Shown: positions 15,911-25,238, numbered from the stretch's first letter. The stretch: DNA of 64,000 nucleotides from Thermoanaerobaculia bacterium (GCA_018057705.1 JAGPDF010000002.1:83039-147038); one strand, 5' to 3'. Notes: generated by a model from the sequence alone, not told the origin. Numbers and translations are program-made.

Positions 15911-16329
15911 GCGGGACGGCTCCGGTGGCGGTCGAGCGCCTCCTGCAGCAGCAGTTGAGCGGCGAGCGCGTCGCGCCGCTCCTTTCGGCGCGCCGGCGGG
16001 ACCCCGGCCTCGCGCAATCGATGGTCGGCCTCGCGGCTGGTGAGTGTCTCGTCGATGGTCTCCACCGGCAGGCCGCTCGCTGCGGCAAGGCGGGCCGCGA
16101 AGCGTCTCGCCCGCACGGCCGGCGGACCGGCCGATCCGTCGCTGCGCAGCGGTTCGCCGACGACGATCCAGGCGATGTTCTCGCGCTGGGCGATGGCCGC
16201 GATCGCGGCCAGCGCGCTCGCGTCGTCGGTGCGCACGAGGGACTCGCTGGGCAGCGCGTAGCTCCCCTCCGGGTCGGAAATGGCCACCCCGATCCTGCGT
16301 TCGCCGAAGTCGATTCCGAGGGCTCTCAT
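15907..16329 (-). CDS. ruvX: RuvX/YqgF family putative pre-16S rRNA nuclease
   Basis: RNase-H-fold nuclease proposed to act on the 5' end of pre-16S rRNA, or as a Holliday-junction resolvase. The 140-residue protein begins MRALGIDFGERRIGVAISD, holding the first catalytic Asp. It continues with IVVGEPLRSDGSAG and the second acidic motif DETLTSREA, and ends with DALAAQLLLQEAL carrying the last Asp. ATG at 16329 is exactly at the family N-terminus; the longer in-frame extension upstream overlaps the divergent thiolase promoter region. It is first gene of ruvX-mltG and divergent from the thiolase gene, with 110 bp between starts. Confidence 0.94.
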   Translation of the reverse strand: MRALGIDFGERRIGVAISDPEGSYALPSESLVRTDDASALAAIAAIAQRENIAWIVVGEPLRSDGSAGPPAVRARRFAARLAAASGLPVETIDETLTSREADHRLREAGVPPARRKERRDALAAQLLLQEALDRHRSRPA

Positions 16330-16439
16330 GGGTCGGGAGCCGCGCAGCGCCTGTGTTAGCATCCGGCCGCTGTCGGGCCTCCTTGCGGAGATCTTGAAGG
16401 ACGCCCCGAGCAATTCGCAAGTCCCGGAGGACATGGAAG

Positions 16440-17618
16440 ATGCACGAAGTGTTCATCCTCGCCGGAGCGCGCACTGCGATCGGCGCTTTTCAGGGCGTTT
16501 TTCGTGACCAGCCGGCGCCGAAACTGGGCGCCCGCGCGATTGCCGGAGCGCTCCAGCGCGCCGGTGTGGCCCCCGCCGATCTGCAGCAGGTCTACATGGG
16601 CTGCGTCCTCGCCGCCGGCATCGGGCAGGCTCCCGCCCGCCAGGCGACGCTCGGCGCCGGCTGCCCGGAGTCGACCGGCGCGATCACCTTCAACAAGGTC
16701 TGCGGCTCCGCGATGCGGGCCGTCATGTCGGCCGCGAACGACCTGCGCTGTGGCGACTTCTCCCTGGTCGCAGCCGGCGGCATGGAAAGCATGAGCCAGG
16801 CGCCCTATCTCGCCGTGGGCGTGCGCGACGGACTGCGGCTCGGAGGCGGCAAGCTCGTCGACTCCCTCGTCCACGACGGCCTGTGGGATCCCTACGGCGA
16901 CAAGCACATGGGGAACTGCGCCGAAACCTGCGCCCGCGAGTACAAGTTGACACGCGAAGAGCAGGACGCCTTCTCGCGCGAGAGCTATGCCCGCGCGCGC
17001 GCCGCGCAGGAGAGCGGCCTGTTCGCCTCCGAGATCGTGCCGGTCGAGATCGTCTCGCGCAAGGGCACCACGGTTGTCGATCGCGACGAGGAACCGGGCA
17101 AGTCCGACCTCGAGAAGATGGCCGGCCTGAAGCCGGCGTTCGAGAAGGACGGCACGGTGACCGCCGCCAACGCCAGCAAGATCAACGACGGCGCCGCAGC
17201 GCTGGTGCTGGCGACGGGCGAGGAGGCGAAGCGTCTCGGCGTGAAGCCGATCGCCCGTCTGATTTCCCAGGCGTCGCACGCGCAGCAGCCGGAGTGGTTC
17301 ACGACCGCCCCGGTCGCCGCCATTCGCAAAGCCCTCGACCGGGCCGGACTCACCGTGGCCGACATCGACCTGTTCGAGATCAACGAGGCCTTCGCGGTCG
17401 TCGCGCTCGCGTGCATGCGCGATCTCGGAATCGCCCACGAGCAGTTGAACGTGCGTGGCGGCGCGGTCGCGCTGGGTCATCCGATCGGTGCCTCGGGGGC
17501 GCGGATCCTCGTCACGCTGCTGGCCGCGCTCGAGGAGCGGGGGCTCAAGCGGGGTTGCGCCGGGATCTGCATCGGCGGCGGCGAAGCGACCGCCGTGGTG
17601 GTCGAACGGCTCGCCTGA
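16440..17618 (+). CDS. Acetyl-CoA C-acetyltransferase (thiolase)
   Basis: Condenses two acetyl-CoA to acetoacetyl-CoA, or does the reverse, in the cytosol. The 392-residue protein has the full thiolase set: acyl-carrying Cys88 in NKVCGSAMRAV, the NAGGMESMSQAPY-type block (here AAGGMESMSQAPY), FEINEAFAVVAL, His in GGAVALGHPIGASG, and the second catalytic Cys in CAGICIGGGEA. The ATG at 16440 has a GGAGG site seven bases or so upstream. The stop overlaps the lptD start as TGATG, an odd pairing of acyl-CoA metabolism with outer-membrane biogenesis. PhaA, AtoB or a beta-oxidation role cannot be separated by sequence. Confidence 0.95.
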   Translation: MHEVFILAGARTAIGAFQGVFRDQPAPKLGARAIAGALQRAGVAPADLQQVYMGCVLAAGIGQAPARQATLGAGCPESTGAITFNKVCGSAMRAVMSAANDLRCGDFSLVAAGGMESMSQAPYLAVGVRDGLRLGGGKLVDSLVHDGLWDPYGDKHMGNCAETCAREYKLTREEQDAFSRESYARARAAQESGLFASEIVPVEIVSRKGTTVVDRDEEPGKSDLEKMAGLKPAFEKDGTVTAANASKINDGAAALVLATGEEAKRLGVKPIARLISQASHAQQPEWFTTAPVAAIRKALDRAGLTVADIDLFEINEAFAVVALACMRDLGIAHEQLNVRGGAVALGHPIGASGARILVTLLAALEERGLKRGCAGICIGGGEATAVVVERLA

Positions 17619-19969
17619 TGGCGATCCTCCGCGGCCGGATCTTCCACGCCGCGCTCGTCGCGCAAGTGGTGCTGTTTGCGGGGATGGCCGAAGCCCAGGC
17701 CCAGCAGCCTGCAGCCCCAGCAGCGTCCGCCCCGGAGACGACGCCGGCGCCCGTCCCTGCGCCGACGCAGCCTGTCCCGGCGGCGCCGGCACCCGACCGG
17801 ATCACTTTCGAGCTCAAGGTGCCGCAGGAACGCGGCGGCGGCACGATCTCGGGATCGGCCGGCGAGCTGGAGAGCTTCGGCGAGAGTCAGGTTTCGGCCA
17901 GCGGAGCGGTCGAGATCCACTTCCGCGATGTCGTCGTTCATGCGGAGCGTCTGACGCTCGATCGCGACACGATGACCGTCCAGGCCGAAGGCGAGGTGGT
18001 TTTCGACCAGGGTCCGCAGCGCATCTCCGGCCAGCGACTCGAGTTCGACCTCGAGCAGCGCACCGGCACCTTCTGGCAGGCGACGGCATTCGTCCACCCG
18101 GACTACTACTTCTCGGGCGACATCATCGCCAAGACCGGGCCGAACGACTTCGCCGTCGACAACGGCGTCTTCACCTCCTGCACAGGTGACAAGACTCCCG
18201 ACTGGAGTTTCGTCATGTCTTCGGCCGAAGTCGAGGTCGAGGGCTATGCGCGGGTGAAGAACGCGCGGCTGCACGTCAAGAAGCTCCCGGTCTTCTATTG
18301 GCCCTACATGATCTGGCCGGCGAAGACGGAGCGCACCTCCGGCCTCCTGGTGCCGAACGTCGGCTATTCACAGCGGCGCGGCGAGTACCTGGGGCTCGCC
18401 TGGTACCAGGTGCTCGGACCCAGCTACGACAACACCGTCTACGTCGACGGCTACACCGAGGGCTTTTACGGCGTGGGCGACGAGTTCCGCTACCGGCCCT
18501 CGGAGAGCATCCGGGGCCTGGCGAGGGCCTACTACTTCCACAACGAAGAGCTCGACGACGATGCCCTGCGCTTCGACTGGGCCCATGTCGACGACGCCCT
18601 GCCGTTCGGCATGCGCGGCGTGGTCGACATCGAGCACTATTCCGACTTCGAGGTCTTCCGCGATTTCGAGCGCAGCGAGAGTCAGAACACCCGGCGCTTC
18701 ATCTACTCGAACGCCTTCGTCTCCGGGAACTGGGGCGCGCATTCGCTGAACATCCTCGCCGACCGGCGCGAGACCTTTCTCGGTGACAACGAAGAGACGA
18801 CCATCCAGAGCCAGTTGCCCGAGATCGCCTACCAGCTGCGCGAACGCAAGATCGGGGCGAGCCCGTTCTATCTCTCGATCGGCGCCACCGCGAACTATCT
18901 CCAATCGAAGCGCGACGGTTCCTACGATACGGGCTACGGCCGCTTCGATCTGCAGCCCGAGGTCAAACTGCCGCTGCGGCCGGCGCCCTGGCTCTCGGTC
19001 GCGGTCGCAGCCGGCGGCCGGGCAACCTGGTGGGGCGACAGCTTCTCGACCTACGAGGTTGATCCGGAGACCGGCGTCGGCCAGCAGCGCTGCGACGACC
19101 AGGCCGTCGCCTCCGGCCAGCTCTACTGCGGCGAGACGCTGACCCGGGTCTATCCGACCGCCAACGTCGAGATGGTCGGACCTTCGTTCTCGCGCATCTT
19201 CGAGACCGCAGGCAAGAGTTTCTCGAAGTTCAAGCACGTCATCGAGCCGCGCTGGTCCTACGGATTCCTGGGGGCCTTCGACGATCAGAACCGGGTCGCG
19301 CAGTTCGACGAGATCGACCTGCTGAACCCGAGCAACATCGCCGAAGTCGCCCTGATCAACCGCCTCCTGGCGCGGCCGGCGGACGCCACCATGGGTGGAG
19401 CGTTCGAGATCGCCTCCTTCGAGCTCGCGCAGGCCTACTCGTTCGACGACGAGCAGCCGCTGCAGCGGTCGCGCGACGGGCAGACGAGCGATCAGGCGAG
19501 CGCGATCTTCGCGAAGGTACGCTTCAATCCGAGCCGGGCGTTCAGTCTGCAGGCGCAGGCGGCCTACAACACTCTCTTCACCGGCCTCGACTCGACCTCG
19601 CTCTCCGGCACGGCCAGATTGCCGCGCGGCAGCCTGGGGCTCACCTGGTTCACCCGCTACGCCGCCGAGAGCTACAACGACCCCGGGCGCTCGGACACGC
19701 TCTCCGACCAGGTGCGGTTCAACTTCGGAGTCGACATCCTGCCGAAGCGGCTGCGGCTCGACGGCCAGGTCAACTACGACGTCGAGAACGGCGACATCCA
19801 GCAGCAGCGCTACTTCCTGAACTATCTCTCGCAGTGCTGGAGCGTGCAGCTCGAAGGGCGCGAGTACACCCGCGGCCTGCTCGTCGACCGCGACTACCGC
19901 CTCTCCCTCACGCTGAAGAACGTCGGCTCGTTTCTGGACATCTCCGGCGGCGCGTCGAGCGGCAGCTGA
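17618..19969 (+). CDS. lptD: LPS-assembly protein LptD
   Basis: Outer-membrane translocon that inserts lipopolysaccharide. The 783-residue protein has a signal peptide (FHAALVAQVVLFAGMAEAQA), an Ala/Pro-rich spacer, and an OstA-like periplasmic jellyroll. That jellyroll runs ISGSAGELESFGESQVSASGAVEI through YFSGDIIAKTGPNDFAVDNGVFTSCTGDKTP and VKKLPVFYWPYMIWP. A long C-terminal beta-barrel ends DYRLSLTLKNVGSF. The PVFYWPYMIWP and GLLVPNVGYSQRRG blocks are diagnostic. The ATG at 17618 overlaps the thiolase stop (TGATG). Its presence shows the organism makes LPS. Sugar-modifying genes follow immediately, in keeping with an envelope operon. Confidence 0.95.
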   Translation: MAILRGRIFHAALVAQVVLFAGMAEAQAQQPAAPAASAPETTPAPVPAPTQPVPAAPAPDRITFELKVPQERGGGTISGSAGELESFGESQVSASGAVEIHFRDVVVHAERLTLDRDTMTVQAEGEVVFDQGPQRISGQRLEFDLEQRTGTFWQATAFVHPDYYFSGDIIAKTGPNDFAVDNGVFTSCTGDKTPDWSFVMSSAEVEVEGYARVKNARLHVKKLPVFYWPYMIWPAKTERTSGLLVPNVGYSQRRGEYLGLAWYQVLGPSYDNTVYVDGYTEGFYGVGDEFRYRPSESIRGLARAYYFHNEELDDDALRFDWAHVDDALPFGMRGVVDIEHYSDFEVFRDFERSESQNTRRFIYSNAFVSGNWGAHSLNILADRRETFLGDNEETTIQSQLPEIAYQLRERKIGASPFYLSIGATANYLQSKRDGSYDTGYGRFDLQPEVKLPLRPAPWLSVAVAAGGRATWWGDSFSTYEVDPETGVGQQRCDDQAVASGQLYCGETLTRVYPTANVEMVGPSFSRIFETAGKSFSKFKHVIEPRWSYGFLGAFDDQNRVAQFDEIDLLNPSNIAEVALINRLLARPADATMGGAFEIASFELAQAYSFDDEQPLQRSRDGQTSDQASAIFAKVRFNPSRAFSLQAQAAYNTLFTGLDSTSLSGTARLPRGSLGLTWFTRYAAESYNDPGRSDTLSDQVRFNFGVDILPKRLRLDGQVNYDVENGDIQQQRYFLNYLSQCWSVQLEGREYTRGLLVDRDYRLSLTLKNVGSFLDISGGASSGS

Positions 19970-19984
19970 GGGCGGCAGGAGCCG

Positions 19985-20836
19985 ATGCGGACGCTCGTCT
20001 TCGGTGGCGCCGGCATCGTCGGCAGCGCCCTGGTGCGCGAAGGGCGCAGCCGGGGCTGGCCCGTGCTCGGTCTGTCGCGGGGCCAGGGGGAGATCACCGA
20101 CCGTGACCGGGTCGGAGACGTCTGCGCCGCCTTCCGGCCCGATCTGATCGTGAACTGCGCCGCCTTCACCAAGGTCGACCTGTGCGAGAGCGAGCCCGCG
20201 CAGGCCTTCGCGGTCAACGGCGCCGCGGTCGGCAATCTGGCGCGCGCGGCAGAGGCCACCGGGGCACGCCTCGTCCATCTCTCCACCGACTACGTCTTCG
20301 ATGGCCGTGCGACTTCACCCTACGACGAAGCGCATCCCACCGCGCCGCAGTCGGTCTACGGCGCGAGCAAGCTCGCCGGAGAGATCGAGGCGCTCGCCTT
20401 CGGCCGGGCGCTGGTCGTGCGGACCAGCTGGATCTTCGGCTCGGGGGGGCCGAACTTCGTCGACACGATCGCCGGCCGGATCCGCGACGGACAGAAGAGC
20501 TTCCGGGTCGTGGACGATCAGGTGGGCGCTCCGACCTGGGCCCCCTTTCTGGCCAGAGCCGTGTCGGATCTGGGAGAATGGGGTACCACGGGGCTGGTGC
20601 ACTACCAGAATCGCCCGACGGTGTCCTGGTACGAGCTGGCGCGGGAGATCGCCCGACGGCTGGAGCCTTCGGTCGAAGTCGTGCCGATCCCGACCGCGGA
20701 GGCACCCCGTCCGGCGCAGCGCCCCGCCTACTCGGTGCTGGCGGTCGATCGATTCGAGAAACTCGCGGGGCGAAGCGTCGAGTCCTGGCTGGACGGACTC
20801 ACGAGCCACCTCGGACGAAGACAAAGGAGCAGTTGA
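19985..20836 (+). CDS. rfbD: dTDP-4-dehydrorhamnose reductase family protein (RfbD-like)
   Basis: NADPH-dependent reductase of the SDR fold that makes dTDP-L-rhamnose from the 4-keto-6-deoxy sugar. The 283-residue protein starts with the Rossmann motif VFGGAGIVGSALVREG and has IVNCAAFTKVDLCESEPAQAF. Its catalytic STDYVFDG block and YGASKLAGE (Tyr-x3-Lys) are followed by RTSWIFGSGGPNFVDTI, all typical of RfbD. ATG 19985 has an AGGAG site. It directly precedes a GDP-mannose-dehydratase-like gene with no gap. No rfbA/B/C is in the window, so the substrate could instead be another 4-keto sugar. Confidence 0.85.
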   Translation: MRTLVFGGAGIVGSALVREGRSRGWPVLGLSRGQGEITDRDRVGDVCAAFRPDLIVNCAAFTKVDLCESEPAQAFAVNGAAVGNLARAAEATGARLVHLSTDYVFDGRATSPYDEAHPTAPQSVYGASKLAGEIEALAFGRALVVRTSWIFGSGGPNFVDTIAGRIRDGQKSFRVVDDQVGAPTWAPFLARAVSDLGEWGTTGLVHYQNRPTVSWYELAREIARRLEPSVEVVPIPTAEAPRPAQRPAYSVLAVDRFEKLAGRSVESWLDGLTSHLGRRQRSS

Positions 20837-21805
20837 ATGCAACGCGTACTGATCACTGGCATCACCGGCTTCGCGGGCTCGCACCTTGCCGAGCACTTTC
20901 TGGCTGACCATCCCGGCGTCGAAGTCTTCGGCACCTACCGCTGGCGCAGCCGGCGCGAGAACATCGAAGCGATCGAGGGCCGGATCCGTCTGCTGGAGTG
21001 CGACCTCTCTGACATGACCGCCGTTCGCAACGCGCTCGAGACGAGCCGTCCCGACGCGATCTACCATCTGGCGGCGCAGAGCTTCGTGCCATCCTCGTGG
21101 GTTTCGCCGCTGCAGACGCTGACCGACAACGTCTCGGGCCAGACCAATATCTTCGAGGCGGTGCGGTCGCTCGGTCTCGACCCGGCGATCCAGATCGCCT
21201 GCTCCTCGGAGGAGTACGGGCTGGTGCTGCCGAACGAGGTGCCGATCAAGGAGACCAACCCCCTGCGGCCGCTCTCGCCCTATGCGGTCTCCAAGGTCAC
21301 CCAGGACTTCCTCGCCTACCAGTACTTCATGAGCTATGGCATCCGGGCGGTCCGAACGCGCGGCTTCAACCATACCGGCCCGCGCCGCGGCGAGGTCTTC
21401 GTCACCTCGAACTTCGCCAAGCAGGTGGCGACGATCGAGGCCGGCAAGGCCCTGCCGGTGATCAAGGTTGGCAACCTCGATGCAGTGCGCGACTTCACCG
21501 ACGTCCGCGACATGGTGCGCGGCTACGTTCTTGCGACACAGAAGGGCAAGCCGGGCGAGGTCTACAATCTGGCTTCCGGCAAGGCGATCACCATTCGCGC
21601 CATGCTCGACAAGCTCGTCGCCCTGGCGAAAGTCGAGGTGAAGGTCGAGACCGACCCGGCGCGGCTGCGGCCCTCGGATGTCGAAGTGCTGATCGGGGAC
21701 TATTCCAAGTTCCACGCCGACACCGGCTGGGAACCGAAGATTCCCTTCGACCAGACCCTCGAGGACCTGCTCAACTACTGGCGCCAGCGCATCGCAAGGA
21801 AGTAG
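20837..21805 (+). CDS. GDP-mannose 4,6-dehydratase / GDP-6-deoxymannose reductase family SDR
   Basis: Extended SDR acting on a nucleotide sugar. The 322-residue protein starts GITGFAGSHLAEHFL, with the NAD(P)-binding glycines. It has YHLAAQSFVPSSW, CSSEEYGLV, the catalytic YAVSK and RGFNHTGPRRG, the last typical of the GDP-mannose dehydratase and Rmd branch. The start ATG abuts the previous stop and has AAGGAG upstream. With rfbD and the two following SDR genes it forms a nucleotide-sugar cassette for LPS or exopolysaccharide deoxy-sugars. Dehydratase and reductase members look alike, so the step is not certain. Confidence 0.85.
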   Translation: MQRVLITGITGFAGSHLAEHFLADHPGVEVFGTYRWRSRRENIEAIEGRIRLLECDLSDMTAVRNALETSRPDAIYHLAAQSFVPSSWVSPLQTLTDNVSGQTNIFEAVRSLGLDPAIQIACSSEEYGLVLPNEVPIKETNPLRPLSPYAVSKVTQDFLAYQYFMSYGIRAVRTRGFNHTGPRRGEVFVTSNFAKQVATIEAGKALPVIKVGNLDAVRDFTDVRDMVRGYVLATQKGKPGEVYNLASGKAITIRAMLDKLVALAKVEVKVETDPARLRPSDVEVLIGDYSKFHADTGWEPKIPFDQTLEDLLNYWRQRIARK

Positions 21806-21812
21806 AGCGCGG

Positions 21813-22796
21813 TTGCCTCCCCTCTCGCTCCCCGAGCCCGGTTTCGAGCCGCTGCGAATCCTCGTCACCGGCGCGACCGGTTTCGTGGGTCGCAGGGTGG
21901 TGGCGCGGCTTGCCGCCGCGGGGCACGCGGTGGGAGCGGTCGCGATCGATCAGCACGAGCTGCCGGTCGCGGCCGTCCGCTTTTCGGTCGACATCCGCGA
22001 CCTCACGGCGCTCTCCGGGGTGGTCGACCGCTTCGCCCCCGAGCGCATCGTGCACCTCGCGGCGCTCTCGCATGTCGGAGAGTCGTGGCGGCGGATTCCC
22101 GACTACTTCGCGATCAATGTCCTCGGCGTCGAGCACGTCGTCACCTCGGCCCGCGGTTGTCCCCTCATCTTCATGTCGAGCGCCGAGGTCTACGGCCTCG
22201 TTCCGGACACGGCGCAACCGATCCCCGAGAGCCGCCAGGTCGCGCCGCGTACGCCCTACGCGCTGACCAAGGCGGCCGCCGAGCGCCTGGCGCTCGCCGC
22301 GGGCGCCACCGTCGTGCGCTCGTTCAATCTCATCGGTGCCGGCCAGGCTCCGAGCTTCGCCCTGCCCTCCTTCGCGGCGCAGTTGGCCGCGATCGAGAGC
22401 GGCGCCCCCGCGGTCCTCTCGGTCGGCAACCTCTCGGCCCGGCGCGACTTCGTGCACATCGACGATGCCGTGACGGCGCTCGCAGGGCTCGCCGAACGAC
22501 CGCGGCCCGGGGAGATCTACAACCTCGCGAGCGGCGAGGACCACTCGATCGCCCAGCTCCTTGCGCGCCTCGTCGCCCTCTCGGGGCTCGCGGTGCGCCT
22601 CGAGGAGGATCCGGAGAAGCTGCGGCCGGTGGACGTGCCCCGTCTCTGCGGCGACGCCGCGCGTCTGCGGGCCCTCGGCTGGGCGCCGGAGCGCGGCGTC
22701 GAAGCGGCGCTCGGCGACCTCCTCGCCGAAGCGCGCGATCACCGGAAGGCGCGGAAGGCGGCGGCGGCGAGCGCGGCCGGGGGGCCGCCCGCTTGA
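21813..22796 (+). CDS. NAD-dependent epimerase/dehydratase (nucleotide-sugar SDR)
   Basis: A 327-residue extended SDR paralogous to the gene before it: RILVTGATGFVGRRVVARL, IVHLAALSHVGESW, MSSAEVYGLVPD, catalytic YALTK, RSFNLIGAGQAPSF and SARRDFVHIDDAVTAL. It is most like the Gmd/Rmd group but more diverged. The start appears to be TTG at 21813 with AAGGAAG about ten bases upstream; no ATG or GTG precedes the Rossmann motif closely. Its TGA overlaps the next start as TTGA. The Ala/Arg-rich C-terminal tail (KARKAAAASAAGG) is probably disordered. Confidence 0.82.
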   Translation: MPPLSLPEPGFEPLRILVTGATGFVGRRVVARLAAAGHAVGAVAIDQHELPVAAVRFSVDIRDLTALSGVVDRFAPERIVHLAALSHVGESWRRIPDYFAINVLGVEHVVTSARGCPLIFMSSAEVYGLVPDTAQPIPESRQVAPRTPYALTKAAAERLALAAGATVVRSFNLIGAGQAPSFALPSFAAQLAAIESGAPAVLSVGNLSARRDFVHIDDAVTALAGLAERPRPGEIYNLASGEDHSIAQLLARLVALSGLAVRLEEDPEKLRPVDVPRLCGDAARLRALGWAPERGVEAALGDLLAEARDHRKARKAAAASAAGGPPA

Positions 22797-23818
22797 GGAT
22801 TCTGATCACCGGCGCGACCGGCTTTCTCGGGCGCCGCGTCGTCGCCGCCCTCGCGCCGCGCCACGAGCTGCGCCTCCTGGTGCGGGGGACCGCCTCGCGC
22901 GAGCGCTTCCCGGAAGGGGTCGGGTTCGTCGCCGGCGACGTCACCGATCCCTCGAGCCTCGCCGCCGGCGCCGCCGGCTGCGACGCGGTCCTCCACGCCG
23001 CGGCCCTGGTCAAGATCGACGCTCCCGCCGCCGAGTTCGATCGCGTCAACGTCGCCGGACTCCGCAACGTCCTCGCGGCGGCAGACGCTTGCGGCGTCTC
23101 GAGGATCCTCTATGTTTCGAGCTTCATCGCCCTGGGGCCCACCGAGGGCGCTCCCGGCGGAGTGAAGGACGAGCACGCCGAGCCCGCCCGTCTCGCCGCC
23201 GACGGCACGGTCGAACGGCACAACTGGATCAACGACTACCAGCGCACCAAGACGATCTCCGACCTCCATGCCCGCCAGGCGATCGCCGCCGGAGTGCCGC
23301 TCACGGTCCTCTACCCGGGAGTGATCTACGGCCCCGGTGAGCTCACCGAGGGCAACATCCTGGTGCGCCACCTGCTCGACCTGGCGCACGGCCGCCTGCC
23401 GGCGCTCGTCGGCAAAGCGGAGCGCCGCTGGAACTACGTCTTCGTGGACGACGTCGCCGACGGGATCGTCGCGGCGCTCGAGCGCGGAGCGCCGGGCCGG
23501 CGCTATCTGCTCGGGGGAGAGAACGTCACCCAGGAGGAGCTCTACCGGCTGGTCGGCGAGATCGGCGGGATCCGGGTGCCGCGACTGCGCATGCCGGACT
23601 TCCTCGCCAGCGCGAGCGGGGCGGCGATGAAGGGCTGGGCGCGCCTCACCGGCGGTGTTCCGAGGCTGACGCCCGACCTGGTCGAGATCTACCGCCACGA
23701 CTGGGCGTACGACTCGTCGACCGCCGCCAGCGAGCTCGACTACCGGCCGCGGAGCTTGCGCTCCGGCCTCGAAACGACGATCGGCTGGCTGCGGGAGATC
23801 GGCTCTTGGCCGGCCTGA
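22793..23818 (+). CDS. NAD-dependent epimerase/dehydratase (dihydroflavonol-reductase/HpnA-like)
   Basis: A 341-residue SDR of the atypical or dihydroflavonol-reductase-like branch: ILITGATGFLGRRVVAAL, VLHAAALVKIDAP, VSSFIALGPTEG, a YQRTK active site, LYPGVIYGPGELTEGN and WNYVFVDDVADGI. It is not close to the two Gmd-like neighbours; similar proteins include HpnA and sugar-4-reductases, and substrate is unknown. The start TTG at 22793 overlaps the preceding TGA. Its own 3' end overlaps the next gene by 13 bp, so all four SDR genes and the following membrane kinase-like gene seem to be one transcript. Confidence 0.85.
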   Translation: MRILITGATGFLGRRVVAALAPRHELRLLVRGTASRERFPEGVGFVAGDVTDPSSLAAGAAGCDAVLHAAALVKIDAPAAEFDRVNVAGLRNVLAAADACGVSRILYVSSFIALGPTEGAPGGVKDEHAEPARLAADGTVERHNWINDYQRTKTISDLHARQAIAAGVPLTVLYPGVIYGPGELTEGNILVRHLLDLAHGRLPALVGKAERRWNYVFVDDVADGIVAALERGAPGRRYLLGGENVTQEELYRLVGEIGGIRVPRLRMPDFLASASGAAMKGWARLTGGVPRLTPDLVEIYRHDWAYDSSTAASELDYRPRSLRSGLETTIGWLREIGSWPA

Positions 23819-25146
23819 CGGCGGGCGAGCTCGGCCGCAAGGCCGTGCACATGGCGGTCGGCGGTTTCGCATTCGCCGTGCGCCCGCTCGGCGCGCCGCT
23901 CGCGGCTCTGGCGGCGCTCGCAGCCATTCTCTTCAACGCCTTCCTGCTGCCCCGGATCGGGGGCCGCAATCTCTGGCGCGAGGGCGAGACGCAGAGCGGA
24001 TTCGCGCTCGGCATCGTGCTCTATCCGATCGCCGTCCTGCTGCTGATCGTGACCTTTGCGAGGCAGCTCGAAGTGGCGGCGGCGACCTGGGGGATCCTCG
24101 CCTTCGGCGACGGCATGGCCTCGATCGTGGGCATGGCGGTTGGCCGCCGCAAACTCCCCTGGAACCCGGCCAAGAGCTGGGCGGGGTCGATGGCGTTCGT
24201 CCTCTTCGGCGGGCTCGCGGCGGCGATCCTCCTCCTGTGGAGCGCGCCGGGTCTCTACGGCGCCGGTTTCGCGATCACGATCGCCTTCGCCGCGGCGCTC
24301 TTCGCGGCGGCGCTCGAGTCCCAGCCCCTCGGCCTGGACGACAATCTCGGGGTGCCCCTGGTCACCGGGGTCGTGCTCTTCTGTCTCACGCTCACCCAGG
24401 GACAGTGGGGCGTGGTGGACACGCCCGACTTTCGCCGGCGGTTCCTCATCGGCCTGGCAGTGAACGTCGTTCTCGCGGTCGCCGCCTACGCGACCCGCGG
24501 AGTGGGGCGCTCCGGAGCGGCGGTTGGAACCCTTCTCGGCACGGCGATCTGGGCTTTCGCCGGAGCGCCGGCGTTCGCGCTGCTCTTCGCCTTCTTCGTG
24601 CTCGGTACGGCCGCTACGAAGCTCGGGTATGCGCGCAAGGCGGCCGCCGGGATCGCGCAGGAGAAGGGCGGCCGGCGCGGGCCCGGCAACGCCCTGTCGA
24701 AAACGTCCATTCCCGCTCTCGCAGCGGTCTTCGCCGCCACGACCAGCTATCCGGAGCTGTTCGCGCTGGCGCTCGCCGGAGCGTTCGCCACCGCGGCCTT
24801 CGACACCGTCTCCTCCGAGGTCGGCAAGGCCTACGGCCGCCGCACCTACCTCATCACCACGCTGCGCTCGGTTCCGAGAGGTACCGACGGCGCGGTCTCG
24901 TTCGAAGGCACGCTCTCGGGGCTGGCGGCCGCCGTTCTCCTGGGCGGTCTGGGTGCCGCGCTGGGGCTCTACCCGGCCGCCGGAATCGTCGCCGTCGTCG
25001 TCGCGGCGTTCGTCGCGACGACGCTGGAGAGCGTCGTCGGCGCGACGCTGGAGAAGCGCGGCCTGCTCGACAACGAAGCGGTCAACTTCCTCAACAGTCT
25101 CGCCGGCGCGCTGCTCGCCGCCGGTGGCGGTTTCCTTCTGCTCTGA
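23806..25146 (+). CDS. Fused phytol/dolichol-kinase-like and DUF92 (TMEM19/VTE6-like) membrane protein
   Basis: A 446-residue polytopic inner-membrane protein with two families joined. Residues 1 to about 190 resemble the SEC59/VTE5 polyprenol kinase family: GELGRKAVHMAVGG at the N-terminus and AFGDGMASIVGMAVGRRKLPWN, the CTP-binding region. Residues from about 205 on are DUF92: GTAATKLGYARKA, AFDTVSSEVGKAYGRR and PRGTDGAVSFEGTLSG. In plants VTE5 phosphorylates phytol and VTE6, a DUF92 protein, makes phytyl diphosphate, so the fusion could carry both steps of prenol salvage in one chain; this is inference. A TTG at 23806 is the likely start. A UbiA prenyltransferase lies 3.9 kb downstream. 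Confidence 0.85.
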   Translation: MAGLTAGELGRKAVHMAVGGFAFAVRPLGAPLAALAALAAILFNAFLLPRIGGRNLWREGETQSGFALGIVLYPIAVLLLIVTFARQLEVAAATWGILAFGDGMASIVGMAVGRRKLPWNPAKSWAGSMAFVLFGGLAAAILLLWSAPGLYGAGFAITIAFAAALFAAALESQPLGLDDNLGVPLVTGVVLFCLTLTQGQWGVVDTPDFRRRFLIGLAVNVVLAVAAYATRGVGRSGAAVGTLLGTAIWAFAGAPAFALLFAFFVLGTAATKLGYARKAAAGIAQEKGGRRGPGNALSKTSIPALAAVFAATTSYPELFALALAGAFATAAFDTVSSEVGKAYGRRTYLITTLRSVPRGTDGAVSFEGTLSGLAAAVLLGGLGAALGLYPAAGIVAVVVAAFVATTLESVVGATLEKRGLLDNEAVNFLNSLAGALLAAGGGFLLL

Positions 25147-25238
25147 CGGTCCCGGTCCGGCGCGAGACCTGCTGCGCGAGCTCCGCGAACGAAACTCCCG
25201 ATGCCGCTGGCCGTAGACGAAGCAGGCCAGGGAGAGAG

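Noticed and set aside
21813..23818. One fused epimerase protein
   Set aside because: The two SDR frames overlap only by TTGA and each has its own Rossmann start, so they are separate genes.
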